DNA of 64,000 bases, taken from Firmicutes bacterium TM09-10. GTDB taxonomy: Bacteria; Bacillota; Clostridia; Lachnospirales; Lachnospiraceae. A program made the translations under genes and the position numbers. The notes under the pieces were generated by a model that saw nothing but the letters and a program-made list of their open reading frames with translations, was not told the origin of the DNA and made no database searches. Positions 10,624-19,093 of this stretch are shown here, in pieces (the stretch's first letter is position 1; the number at the start of each line of letters is the position of its first letter). The stretch spans positions 62,001-126,000 of the forward strand of contig QUKC01000008.1 in the NCBI GenBank assembly GCA_003481005.1, read 5' to 3'.

Positions 10624-10965
10624 TTATGTATCCAGCGAAAGGCTGACCTTCAAGGCAGAGTTTACGCGGTTCATCACCCGCGCATCCAGATGGCATACTT
10701 TGTCTTTCAGCCTCTTTTTATCTATTGTGCGGAGCTGTTCCAGTAAAATTACGGAATCCTTTTCGATTTCATATTCCCCGGAAAAAATTTCGATATGGGT
10801 CGGAAGCTTTGTTTTATTCATCCTGGAAGTAATTGCCGCACAGATCACAGTCGGGCTGTAACGGTTGCCGATATCGTTCTGGATAATCAGCACCGGACGG
10901 ACACCTCCCTGTTCCGATCCGACCACGGGTCTTAAATCTGCATAATAAATATCTCCGCGCTTCAC
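10624..10965 (-). CDS. mazF: MazF/EndoA-type mRNA interferase toxin
   Basis: A 113-residue PemK/MazF-fold endoribonuclease expected to cleave mRNA at short sites. The start [21 protein letters not shown] and the RPVLIIQND segment are typical of the Bacillus EndoA branch. It begins with GTG. It follows alr by 73 bp, the locus where Bacillus and many clostridia keep the antitoxin and toxin pair. No antitoxin-sized frame fits the 73-bp gap or follows the gene before yebC. It is therefore either an orphan toxin or controlled from elsewhere in the genome. Confidence 0.93.
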   Translation of the reverse strand: MKRGDIYYADLRPVVGSEQGGVRPVLIIQNDIGNRYSPTVICAAITSRMNKTKLPTHIEIFSGEYEIEKDSVILLEQLRTIDKKRLKDKVCHLDARVMNRVNSALKVSLSLDT

Positions 10966-11038
10966 TCTTTTTTCTTCCTTTCCTGTTTTTTTACCTCAGG
11001 ACAAGTATTGGCTGCTTTCTCAGCGCGTATACCATTCT

Positions 11039-12244
11039 TTAAAAAAAGAGTTTCTCTTCGTGAAAATAATCCCGCGTACAGACGATTTTTCCGTCTTTTT
11101 CATAGACGCGTGGAATCCGCTTTCCGAGGCAGCACGCGGTTTCGTAGTTAAATCTGCCGGAGCGGTCGCCGATTTCTTCCATTGTAATCGTTTCGATGCC
11201 GTCTGTGCCGATGAGCGTTGCGATATCCCCTACCTTTGCCTCAGGAATCTTTGTCACATCGACCATGAACTGATCCATGCAGACGCGTCCAAGGATCCTT
11301 GCGCGCTTTCCGGCAATCAGAACATCGCCCTTGTTGGAAAGTCCGCGCGGATAGCCGTCCGCATAACCCACCGGAATCGTCGCCACACGCATAGGATGCG
11401 CTGTACGAAATGTCCCGCCGTAGCTGATTTCCTGCCCTGCATCCAGCTCTTTGATATAAGCGATACGGCTCTTTAAAGACAGGAGCGGTTCTAACACGAT
11501 GCCGTCGCGTTTGACTTCATCTGACGGCCACATGCCATAGAGAATGATTCCGGCGCGCACCGCATCCATGTGCATGTTGGGCAGCTCCAGGATGGACGCA
11601 CTGTTGGAGCAATGCCGCAGCGGGATTTTCAGGGAAAGTTCCTTTTCCACACGATCGGTAAAGCTCGAAAATTTTTCATACTGCACATTCGTTTTGGATT
11701 TATCTGCTTCATCCGCTGTCGCAAAATGGGTAAAAATCCCATCAATGGAAAGATTCGGACACTGCATCGCGCGTGCGACAAAGGAAAGTCCCTCATCGTC
11801 TGGGCGGATGCCGATTCTCGACATACCGGTGTCTACCGCGATGTGAACATGCATTTTTTTGCCGGCTTTTTGGGCAGCGCAGTTCATATCCTCCAGCATC
11901 TGATCGGTGAAAACCGTCGCATGGACACCCCGAAGCGCCATTTCCTCATAAGCCTCCGGAAAGGTATAGCCGAGCACCATCGCGGGCTTTTTGATTCCGG
12001 CATCTGCCAGCAATACTGCCTCTTCCTCCGTTGCCACCGCGTAGCCGATGACTTCCGGGATTTCATCCATTTCCCGCGCCAGCATCACCGCGCCGTGTCC
12101 GTAACCGTCCGCTTTGATGACCGCGATGATTCCGGCGTCATTTTTCCGACAGGCTGCAATTTGGCGCAGATTGTCGTGCAGCGCGTCCAGATTTACGCAA
12201 GCCCACACTCTTCTATAGAGATTTTTGATCATTTCCTCACACAT
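11039..12244 (-). CDS. alr: Alanine racemase
   Basis: PLP enzyme that makes D-alanine for peptidoglycan. It is 401 residues. The PLP lysine is in AVIKADGYGHGA, and the C-terminal beta domain ends with the conserved RFNYETACCLGKRIPRVY segment. The ATG at 12244 overlaps the end of nnr by 8 bp and has an AGGAGA site ahead of it. It is part of the rex-nnr-alr-mazF transcription unit. Confidence 0.97.
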   Translation of the reverse strand: MCEEMIKNLYRRVWACVNLDALHDNLRQIAACRKNDAGIIAVIKADGYGHGAVMLAREMDEIPEVIGYAVATEEEAVLLADAGIKKPAMVLGYTFPEAYEEMALRGVHATVFTDQMLEDMNCAAQKAGKKMHVHIAVDTGMSRIGIRPDDEGLSFVARAMQCPNLSIDGIFTHFATADEADKSKTNVQYEKFSSFTDRVEKELSLKIPLRHCSNSASILELPNMHMDAVRAGIILYGMWPSDEVKRDGIVLEPLLSLKSRIAYIKELDAGQEISYGGTFRTAHPMRVATIPVGYADGYPRGLSNKGDVLIAGKRARILGRVCMDQFMVDVTKIPEAKVGDIATLIGTDGIETITMEEIGDRSGRFNYETACCLGKRIPRVYEKDGKIVCTRDYFHEEKLFF

Positions 12245-13823
12245 AATTTTTCTCCTGCTTCACAAGTACCGCCCAGACCGCTTCCGCGATATCATTGGAG
12301 GTCATACTGTATTCGCCCTTTGTATGGGCTGCCAAGTCGCCTGCCAGACCGTGCAGATAGACGCCGATACACAGCGCCCAGAACGGATCGTCGATCGTCG
12401 AAAGCAGTGCCGTCACAATTCCGGTCAGTACGTCCCCGCTCCCGGCCACCGCCATGCCGCTGTTGCCGCTGCGATTGATATAAATGCTGCCGTCCGGCGA
12501 AGCTGCAATGCTTCTCGCACCCTTACACAGAACAGCTGCCTGCAAACGATTCGCCCACTTTTTTGCATAGAACACAGGCTGTTTTAAAATTTCTTCAATC
12601 GCGCAGCCCTCCAGCCGGGCAAGCTCCCCGGGATGCGGCGCTAAAATCAGCTTCCGGCGCGTCGCCGGATTCTGCTGGTGTTCAATCAGCTCCTGTAAAA
12701 GTGCTTCGTCCTTTGCGATAAGATTGATTGCGTCCGCATCCAGCACAAGGGGCTGCAAGGTCTGCTGCAGCACAAACAAAAGCTCTTTCCGGGCGCGATC
12801 AGATAAGGATAGCCCGGGACCTGCGCCGATCACATCCGCCCATCTGGCGGATGCTTCCACAGAATCTGCGGTCATTGCCTCCGGAAGCGCCGTCTGAATC
12901 ACCGGATGTATCAATGTCGGGCAGGAAAGCTTTACCATGCCGCTTCCTGCATAAAACGCACTCCGACCGCACAGAATCGCCGCTCCCGCCATAGCTTCAC
13001 TGCCCGCAAGCAGCAGCACTTTTCCAAACGTGCCCTTATTTCCATCCTCAGGGCGTGCCGGAAGCAGCTCTGCCACCGGTGCAGTAAATGTAAAGGCTTC
13101 CGGCGTCTGATTCAAAAATCCATCCTCAGTGATGCCGATCTGTGTGCAGATCACTTTTCCGGTATATTTGCAGCCCGGATAGAACAAAAGCCCGCGCTTC
13201 CAGAAGCCGAACGTAACTGTCACGTCTGCCCGGACAGCGCAGCCAAGCACCGCCCCGGTATCCGTTTCGATTCCGGAGGGAAGATCCACCGCAAGCACAA
13301 AGGCATCCTGCGCGTTGATCCATTCGATTGCTTCCCGATAAATTCCTTCTGCCGGACGGCACAGACCGATTCCAAACAAAGCATCTACAATAATATCATA
13401 TTCTCCATCCGGGATTGTGTCACAGATAACGGCGCCGTAAGCCTTTGCCGCATGCAGCTGCAGCTTTAAAAGTTCGCTCGCTTTTTCTTCACCGGATGCC
13501 AGATAAAAGGAAACATCATATCCCTCCTGCAAAAGAAGTCTGCCAATTGCGATACCATCCGCCCCGTTATTGCCTCCGCCCGCTGCAATCAGGACGCGCC
13601 GTTTTGGATGTAAGCCAAGCTGCCCTGCCTGCTCTTCCAGCTTTTTTTGACGCGACACAATCACATCAACACAGGAAAGCGCAGCCCGTTCCATCAAAAC
13701 GACGGACGGGACACCGAAAATCTCAGAAGTATTGCTGTCGCAGCGTTTCATTTCTGCCGCAGTTAAAAGCCAGCAGACAACTGGATGGCCAGAGCCCGAC
13801 GCTGACAAAACGCATTTATTCAT
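12237..13823 (-). CDS. nnr: Bifunctional NAD(P)H-hydrate epimerase / ADP-dependent dehydratase
   Basis: Repairs hydrated NADH and NADPH. The N-terminal YjeF epimerase half has GGGNNGADG. The C-terminal ADP-dependent dehydratase half (YjeF_C) has LLAGSEAMAGAAILC and the AGSGDVLTGIVTALL motif that ends the kinase-fold site. The 528-residue length fits the fused form. It overlaps rex by 8 bp and alr by 8 bp, so translation is coupled along the operon. Confidence 0.96.
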   Translation of the reverse strand: MNKCVLSASGSGHPVVCWLLTAAEMKRCDSNTSEIFGVPSVVLMERAALSCVDVIVSRQKKLEEQAGQLGLHPKRRVLIAAGGGNNGADGIAIGRLLLQEGYDVSFYLASGEEKASELLKLQLHAAKAYGAVICDTIPDGEYDIIVDALFGIGLCRPAEGIYREAIEWINAQDAFVLAVDLPSGIETDTGAVLGCAVRADVTVTFGFWKRGLLFYPGCKYTGKVICTQIGITEDGFLNQTPEAFTFTAPVAELLPARPEDGNKGTFGKVLLLAGSEAMAGAAILCGRSAFYAGSGMVKLSCPTLIHPVIQTALPEAMTADSVEASARWADVIGAGPGLSLSDRARKELLFVLQQTLQPLVLDADAINLIAKDEALLQELIEHQQNPATRRKLILAPHPGELARLEGCAIEEILKQPVFYAKKWANRLQAAVLCKGARSIAASPDGSIYINRSGNSGMAVAGSGDVLTGIVTALLSTIDDPFWALCIGVYLHGLAGDLAAHTKGEYSMTSNDIAEAVWAVLVKQEKNYV

Positions 13824-14469
13824 TCGTTTCCCTGCTCTCCTTTTCGTAACGCTCCAGCATATAAGATAGCTTCATCAGGCTGTCGGACAGATGGACGTTC
13901 TCAACCTGCACTTCTTTTGGAACCTTCAAATCCACATGTGCAAAATTCCAGATCGCCTTGATCCCGACGGAAACGAGACGCTCTGCGACTTCCTCCGCGC
14001 TGTTTTTGGGAATCGTCAAAACTGCGATATCTACATTGTTCTGTTCAACAAAATCCGCGACCTCTTCCATCGGACGTACCTCGATGCCTCGGATTTTACG
14101 CCCGTACAACGCCGGATTGTTATCAAAGACCCCGGTGAAAATAAAGCCGCGCCGTTCAAAATTCATATAATTGGCAAGCGCCTGTCCGAGGTTGCCTGCC
14201 CCTACAATAATCAGGTGGTGGGTTTTGTCCAGCCCCAGAATCCTGCCGATTTCCTGATACAGATATTCGACGTTGTAGCCGTAGCCCTGCTGCCCGAACC
14301 CGCCAAAGTTGTTGAAATCCTGTCGGATCTGAGATGCCGTCACATTCATGATGCCGGACAGCTCCTGTGAGGAAATCCGTTCCACACCTTCGTCTTTTAA
14401 TTCTCCCAGAAAGCGGAAATATCTGGGAAGCCTGCCGATTACAGCCTGTGAAATTTCCTTCTCTGCCAC
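13816..14469 (-). CDS. rex: Redox-sensing transcriptional repressor Rex
   Basis: NADH/NAD-responsive DNA-binding repressor of fermentation and respiration genes. The N-terminal winged helix (residues 1-80) includes VTASQIRQDFNNFGGFGQQGYGY. The Rossmann domain has the IIVGAGNLGQAL dinucleotide motif, and a swapped C-terminal helix closes the dimer. It is 217 residues, normal. The start is GTG behind GGAGG. It is the first gene of the rex-nnr-alr-mazF unit. Its promoter is followed by a 29-bp inverted repeat that does not resemble a known Rex site. Confidence 0.97.
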   Translation of the reverse strand: MAEKEISQAVIGRLPRYFRFLGELKDEGVERISSQELSGIMNVTASQIRQDFNNFGGFGQQGYGYNVEYLYQEIGRILGLDKTHHLIIVGAGNLGQALANYMNFERRGFIFTGVFDNNPALYGRKIRGIEVRPMEEVADFVEQNNVDIAVLTIPKNSAEEVAERLVSVGIKAIWNFAHVDLKVPKEVQVENVHLSDSLMKLSYMLERYEKESRETNE

Positions 14470-14513
14470 TTCGTATGCCTCCTTCGTCCGCTGTCAGATA
14501 CTGTTTTCCATTC

Positions 14514-14542
14514 GTAAATGCTCAGACCTGCTGAACATTTAC
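14514..14542. promoter_or_regulatory. Inverted repeat in the rex leader
   Basis: Arms GTAAATGCTCAG and CTGAACATTTAC pair at 11 of 12 positions around a 5-bp centre. It begins immediately after the predicted rex transcription start and ends upstream of the ribosome binding site. It could be an operator or an RNA hairpin. Confidence 0.6.
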
Positions 14543-14551
14543 TTCCATTCT

Positions 14552-14579
14552 ATTATACCCTGCGTTAAAAAAATGTCAA
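14552..14579 (-). promoter_or_regulatory. Promoter of the rex operon
   Basis: On the minus strand, TTGACA (14574-14579) and a perfect TATAAT (14552-14557) are separated by 16 bp, about 85 bp before the GTG start of rex. Confidence 0.8.
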
Positions 14580-14605
14580 TGCGTACTCCGACCGTCCGAT
14601 TGGAC

Positions 14606-14634
14606 TTGACACGTTATTTGCACACAGGTAAACT
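14606..14634 (+). promoter_or_regulatory. Promoter of the ABC-F gene
   Basis: TTGACA (14606-14611) and TAAACT (14629-14634) with a 17-bp spacer lie 30 bp before the ATG. It diverges from the rex promoter, with about 26 bp between the two -35 boxes. Confidence 0.7.
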
Positions 14635-14663
14635 GTTACATAGTATAAAGAAGGAGAACCATC

Positions 14664-16595
14664 ATGATACTTTCCTGTCAGAATATCGAAAAAGCATTTC
14701 TGGAAAAACAGGTTTTAAAAAACTGTTCTTTTCATATAGAAGATTATGAAAAAGCCGCAATCGTCGGCTTAAATGGTGCAGGCAAGACAACCCTGCTGCG
14801 CATCATCGTCGGACAGCTCGAGCCCGACGGCGGCGTAGTCGCCTTTGCAAAGGACAAGACCTTTGGTTATCTGGCACAGGACAGCGCCGTCAACAGCGAC
14901 AATACAATTTATGAGGAGCTGCTCTCCGTCAAGCAGCATCTGCTCGATCTCGAAAATCAGATCCGCCAGGCGGAGCTTTCCATGAAGCAGCTTTCCGGCG
15001 ACGCATTAGAGAACCTGATGCAGAAATATGCAGATCTGACACACCGTTTCGAAATGGAAAACGGCTACGCCTACAAAAGCGAACTGACCGGTGTTTTAAA
15101 AGGCCTTGGCTTTACCGAGGACGAGTTTCAGAAACCGGTTTCCACCCTCTCCGGTGGTCAGAAAACCCGCGTTGCACTCGGTAAACTTCTGTTGCAGAAG
15201 CCTGACCTGATCATCCTCGACGAGCCCACCAACCACCTGGACATGTCTTCGATTTCCTGGCTCGAAACCTATCTGCTCAACTATAAGGGAAGCGTTTTAA
15301 TCGTCTCCCACGACCGGTATTTCCTCGACCGGATCGCTTCGAAGATCATCGAAATCGACAACACGAAGGTGACCGTTTTTTCTGGCAACTATTCCGATTA
15401 TGCCGCCAAAAAAGAACAGCTGCGTCAGGCACAGCGAAACGCTTATTTAAACCAGCAGGCAGAAATCAAGCATCAGGAAGAGGTCATCACAAAGTTAAAA
15501 TCCTTTAACCGGGAAAAGTCGATCAAGCGCGCCGAAAGCCGGGAAAAAATGCTTGCGAAAATCGAAGTGCTGGATAAGCCCACCGAGGTGCGTTCCGATA
15601 TGCACTTACAGCTGACCCCCCGCATCGAAAGCGGAAACGACGTTTTAACCGTCGAGCATCTGGCAAAAACCTTTGACCGCAATACGCTGTTTTCCGATCT
15701 TTCCTTTGCGTTAAAGCGCGGCGAGCACGTCGCGATCATCGGCGACAACGGAACCGGAAAGACGACGATTTTAAAACTCATCAACGAGCTGGTGGAACCG
15801 GACGCCGGAACTATCCGACTCGGCAGCAAGGTGCAGATCGGCTACTACGATCAGGAGCATCATGTCCTGCATCCCGATAAAACGCTGTTTGAAGAAATTT
15901 CGGACGAATATCCATCCCTGAACAACACGGAAATCCGCAATACACTGGCTGCATTTCTGTTTACCGGCGACGATGTATTCAAACGGATCAAAGACCTTTC
16001 CGGCGGCGAGCGCGGACGTGTTTCCCTCGCAAAGCTCATGCTTTCCGAATCGAACTTCCTGATCCTCGACGAGCCGACGAACCATCTGGACATCGCCTCC
16101 AAGGAAATTCTGGAGGATGCGTTAAACAGCTACAACGGAACGGTTTTATATGTTTCCCACGACCGTTACTTTATCAACCGTACTGCGCACCGCATTCTGG
16201 AGCTTTCCGGCGGCACGCTGCACCAGTATCTGGGCAATTATGATTATTACCTGGAGAAAAAATCCCAACAGGGCGCTTCTACAGAGTCCGCAGCCTTCGG
16301 CACTTTAGCCGCGTCTGCTGTCTCTGCAGCTTCCACAGAAAGCTCTGCCTCAAAGCTTTCCTGGCAGGCACAGAAGGAAAAGGAAGCCCAGCGCCGCAAA
16401 AAGGAAAATGCCCTGAAAAAATGCGAAGAGCAGATTGCTTCCCTCGAAGAGCGGGATAAACAGATCGACCTCGAAATGAGCGATCCCAAAATCGCAACCG
16501 ACGTTGCCGCATTGCAGAAGCTCTCCCGCGAAAAGGATGAAATCGCAGACAAGCTCATGGAGCTGATGGAGGAATGGGAACAGCTGAGCGAGTAG
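14664..16595 (+). CDS. ABC-F family ATPase (ribosome-associated, YdiF/Uup-like)
   Basis: A soluble protein of 643 residues with two ABC cassettes and no membrane segment, as in ABC-F proteins that act on the ribosomal E site. Walker A motifs are GLNGAGKTTLL and GDNGTGKTTIL; signatures are LSGGQKTRVALGK and LSGGERGRVSLAK. The linker between cassettes is the arginine/lysine-rich ABC-F interdomain region. A charged C-terminal coiled coil (about 560-640) resembles the Uup/YdiF tail. A housekeeping translation role is likelier than antibiotic resistance, but resistance subtypes cannot be excluded by eye. It stands alone between its own promoter and a strong terminator. Confidence 0.9.
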   Translation: MILSCQNIEKAFLEKQVLKNCSFHIEDYEKAAIVGLNGAGKTTLLRIIVGQLEPDGGVVAFAKDKTFGYLAQDSAVNSDNTIYEELLSVKQHLLDLENQIRQAELSMKQLSGDALENLMQKYADLTHRFEMENGYAYKSELTGVLKGLGFTEDEFQKPVSTLSGGQKTRVALGKLLLQKPDLIILDEPTNHLDMSSISWLETYLLNYKGSVLIVSHDRYFLDRIASKIIEIDNTKVTVFSGNYSDYAAKKEQLRQAQRNAYLNQQAEIKHQEEVITKLKSFNREKSIKRAESREKMLAKIEVLDKPTEVRSDMHLQLTPRIESGNDVLTVEHLAKTFDRNTLFSDLSFALKRGEHVAIIGDNGTGKTTILKLINELVEPDAGTIRLGSKVQIGYYDQEHHVLHPDKTLFEEISDEYPSLNNTEIRNTLAAFLFTGDDVFKRIKDLSGGERGRVSLAKLMLSESNFLILDEPTNHLDIASKEILEDALNSYNGTVLYVSHDRYFINRTAHRILELSGGTLHQYLGNYDYYLEKKSQQGASTESAAFGTLAASAVSAASTESSASKLSWQAQKEKEAQRRKKENALKKCEEQIASLEERDKQIDLEMSDPKIATDVAALQKLSREKDEIADKLMELMEEWEQLSE

Positions 16596-16651
16596 AATGT
16601 CTCCGCGATCTTTCGCCTGCAGTGTATAAAACCTTTGAATTATACGGAAAT

Positions 16652-16697
16652 AAAAAAGAGCCGAGGACCTGATTTTCAGGAATCTTCGGCTCTTTTA
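16652..16697. terminator. Bidirectional terminator between ABC-F gene and gtrA
   Basis: AAAAGAGCCGA pairs with TCTTCGGCTCTTTT across a short loop, with A- and T-rich flanks on both sides. It serves the converging ABC-F and gtrA transcripts. Confidence 0.85.
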
Positions 16698-16700
16698 TTC

Positions 16701-16736
16701 ATGACAATAGAATGCTCGCAGAGCGTGCATTCTATT
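16701..16736. repeat. Family A palindromic repeat, copy 1
   Basis: AATAGAATGC and GCATTCTATT arms surround tcgcagagcgt and are preceded by attcatgac. It directly follows a terminator. Its right arm contains the TAG stop codon of gtrA. Confidence 0.8.
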
Positions 16737-17181
16737 CTTTTTCTTCGGCTGCAGCTTCTTTTTCCGGCTTTTTTTCGATGAAAATCTTTCTCGTGATAAA
16801 GTTATAAACCATTACCACGCCGGTTGCAAACGGCTTAACGATGATGTAGGAACGGCTCCAGAACGGGTCGAGAACCATCGTGCCGAGCTTTAAGACGATA
16901 TTGTTTAAGATCAGACCACCGACTGCAAGGATGAAAAAGACGGCGAACTGCTTGCCCTGGTTTGCTTTTTTGTCCGTATCGAATACAAAAAGAATGCTCA
17001 TGATATAATTGACGATTGCCGATACGGTAAAGGCAAGGGTATTGGCTGCGATAACCGGCCATCCGAGCAGCTCCTTGAACAGAATCAACAGCACGTATTC
17101 AATGAAGAAACATAAAAAACCCACCGCGCCGAATTTGATGATCTGCTGTCCGAGCTTACTGTTAATCAATTTCTTAATCAA
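16732..17181 (-). CDS. GtrA-family membrane protein
   Basis: A 149-residue integral membrane protein with four hydrophobic segments, matching GtrA-like flippases that move lipid-linked sugars. The start FGAVGFLCFFIEYVLL is typical of the family, and the tail is acidic and lysine-rich. No glycosyltransferase gene is adjacent, so the substrate is unknown. It lies directly downstream of icd with a 15-bp gap and may be the last gene of that unit. Its stop codon lies inside a family A repeat. Confidence 0.88.
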   Translation of the reverse strand: MIKKLINSKLGQQIIKFGAVGFLCFFIEYVLLILFKELLGWPVIAANTLAFTVSAIVNYIMSILFVFDTDKKANQGKQFAVFFILAVGGLILNNIVLKLGTMVLDPFWSRSYIIVKPFATGVVMVYNFITRKIFIEKKPEKEAAAEEKE

Positions 17182-17196
17182 GCTTTAGAACCTCTC

Positions 17197-18399
17197 TTAT
17201 TTCTTCATAGTTTCCCGGATCGCTTTGATGAAATCCTGGCTGTTTAATACCGTGACATCCGTCAGCTCTGTAATCAGTGCCAGATCCTTTGTCATCCTGC
17301 CGCTTTCGATCGTATCCAGTGTTGCTTTTTCCAGCTTGTCCGCAAATGTGCACAGCTCCGGCAGATTATCCAGCTCGCCGCGCTTTCTGAGTGCGCCTGT
17401 CCATGCAAAAATCGTCGCAACGGAGTTCGTAGAGGTTTCCTCACCCTTTAAATGCTTGTAATAATGTCTCTGAACGGTTCCATGCGCAGCTTCATATTCA
17501 TAAACGCCTGCAGGAGAAACCAAAACAGAGGTCATCATCGCAAGAGAACCAAAGGCGGAGCTTACCATATCGCTCATAACGTCGCCGTCATAGTTTTTGC
17601 ATGCCCAGATGAAGCCACCCTTTGCTTTCATGACGCGCGCTACCGCATCGTCGATCAGAGTGTAGAAATATTCGATACCAAGCTCTTTGAACTTCTCCTG
17701 ATATTCGTTTTCGTAGATTTCCTGGAAAATATCCTTAAAGGTATGGTCATATTTTTTGGAAATTGTATCCTTGGTCGCAAACCACAGATCCTGCTTCGTA
17801 TCCACTGCGTAATTAAAGCAAGCGCGGGCAAAGCTCGTGATAGACTTATCCGTATTGTGCATGCCCTGTAAGACACCTGCACCGGTAAAATCGTGGATCA
17901 GCTCGCGGGTTTCTGTACCGTCCGCCGCCGTGAACACCAGTTCTGCCTTGCCGGGACCCTCTACGCGGATTTCGGTATTTTTGTATACATCACCGTAAGC
18001 ATGACGTGCCAGCGTGATGGGCTTTTCCCAGTTGCGGACGCAGGGACGGATGCCCTTTACCAGAATCGGGGCACGGAACACAGTGCCGTCCAGAATGGAA
18101 CGGATCGTGCCGTTGGGGCTCTTCCACATCTTCTTTAAATGATACTCTTCCATTCTCGCTGCGTTGGGTGTGATCGTTGCACATTTGACTGCAACGCCGT
18201 ATTTTAAGGTTGCATTGGCGCTGTCAATCGTCACCTGATCATCTGTTTCGTTGCGATGCTCCAGACCGAGGTCATAATACTCTGTCTTCAAGTCAATATA
18301 AGGAAGCAGAAGCTCATCCTTGATCAGCTGCCAGAGGATTCTGGTCATTTCATCGCCATCCATCTCCACCAGCGGCGTTGTCATCTGAATCTTAGCCAT
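17197..18399 (-). CDS. icd: Isocitrate dehydrogenase (NADP-type)
   Basis: Oxidative decarboxylation of isocitrate to 2-oxoglutarate. The start [20 protein letters not shown], the [18 protein letters not shown] phosphate-loop region and the [12 protein letters not shown] segment place it in the dimeric, eukaryote-like NADP subgroup. From the ATG at 18399 (after AAGGAG) it has 400 residues; a longer frame from 18438 has no ribosome site and would lie inside gntR. The start overlaps the gntR stop by 8 bp. With the citrate synthase two genes upstream it makes 2-oxoglutarate for glutamate synthesis. Aconitase is not in the window. Confidence 0.96.
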   Translation of the reverse strand: MAKIQMTTPLVEMDGDEMTRILWQLIKDELLLPYIDLKTEYYDLGLEHRNETDDQVTIDSANATLKYGVAVKCATITPNAARMEEYHLKKMWKSPNGTIRSILDGTVFRAPILVKGIRPCVRNWEKPITLARHAYGDVYKNTEIRVEGPGKAELVFTAADGTETRELIHDFTGAGVLQGMHNTDKSITSFARACFNYAVDTKQDLWFATKDTISKKYDHTFKDIFQEIYENEYQEKFKELGIEYFYTLIDDAVARVMKAKGGFIWACKNYDGDVMSDMVSSAFGSLAMMTSVLVSPAGVYEYEAAHGTVQRHYYKHLKGEETSTNSVATIFAWTGALRKRGELDNLPELCTFADKLEKATLDTIESGRMTKDLALITELTDVTVLNSQDFIKAIRETMKK

Positions 18400-19093
18400 C
18401 AATTCTCTCCTTTTCATCATAGGCATCCAAAAGCCCATTTTTAATCATATTATCATAAGCATTGCGCATATGCAAGGCTGCCAGCTCCTGTGCGCGGTCG
18501 GCATCCTTCTGGCGGATCGCCTCCATGATCTGCTTGTGCTCAAGTACGGCTTCCAGCCCTCTTTCACTGCCGGAAAGGTTCTGCTTGCGCATTCTTCGCA
18601 CATATTCATGGAAATCCCTCAGCTGATGCTCCAGCATTTTGCTCGAGCAGGCTTCATATAAAATATCGTGAAACTGATCGTCCAGCTCCGTCAGCTTCTG
18701 GGCATGTCCCTTGCTGGCGTGAAATTCTGACAGGTAAATATTTTCTTCCAGCGCATCCAGCTGTTTTTCCGTAATATGCGCGGTTGCCCAACGGGCACAA
18801 AGCCCTTCCAGCAAAGAACGGATCGCATAAATATCCTCCACGTCCTTTCTGGTGATGCCGGTCACATATGCCCCCTTGTTCGGGATAATGCTGACCAGGC
18901 CTTCCAGTTCCAGTTGGCGCAGCGCTTCCCGGACGGGCGTGCGGGAAACGCCCATCTCTTCGCTGATCGCCATTTCCCGCAGTTCCTCGTGTTCTTTATA
19001 ATGTCCGCTTAAAATATCCTCCCGCAGCTGATGAAAAACCTTTCCCCTCAGCGAATATCGGTCGGAGCTTTCTTCTTTTTCGTATTGACTCAT
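18392..19093 (-). CDS. GntR-family (FCD) transcriptional regulator
   Basis: A 233-residue regulator with an N-terminal winged helix ([20 protein letters not shown] is the recognition helix region) and an all-helical FCD ligand domain, which usually binds a small carboxylate through a metal. It lies between the citrate synthase and icd genes with overlaps on both sides (ATGA upstream, 8 bp downstream). It is therefore made together with both enzymes. The perfect palindrome on the operon promoter is its most likely operator, suggesting autoregulation by a tricarboxylate or related acid. The ligand is not determined. Confidence 0.92.
   Translation of the reverse strand: MSQYEKEESSDRYSLRGKVFHQLREDILSGHYKEHEELREMAISEEMGVSRTPVREALRQLELEGLVSIIPNKGAYVTGITRKDVEDIYAIRSLLEGLCARWATAHITEKQLDALEENIYLSEFHASKGHAQKLTELDDQFHDILYEACSSKMLEHQLRDFHEYVRRMRKQNLSGSERGLEAVLEHKQIMEAIRQKDADRAQELAALHMRNAYDNMIKNGLLDAYDEKERIDG

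Noticed and set aside
14514..14542. Rex operator at the palindrome in the rex leader
   Set aside because: The arms do not match the known Rex half-site.
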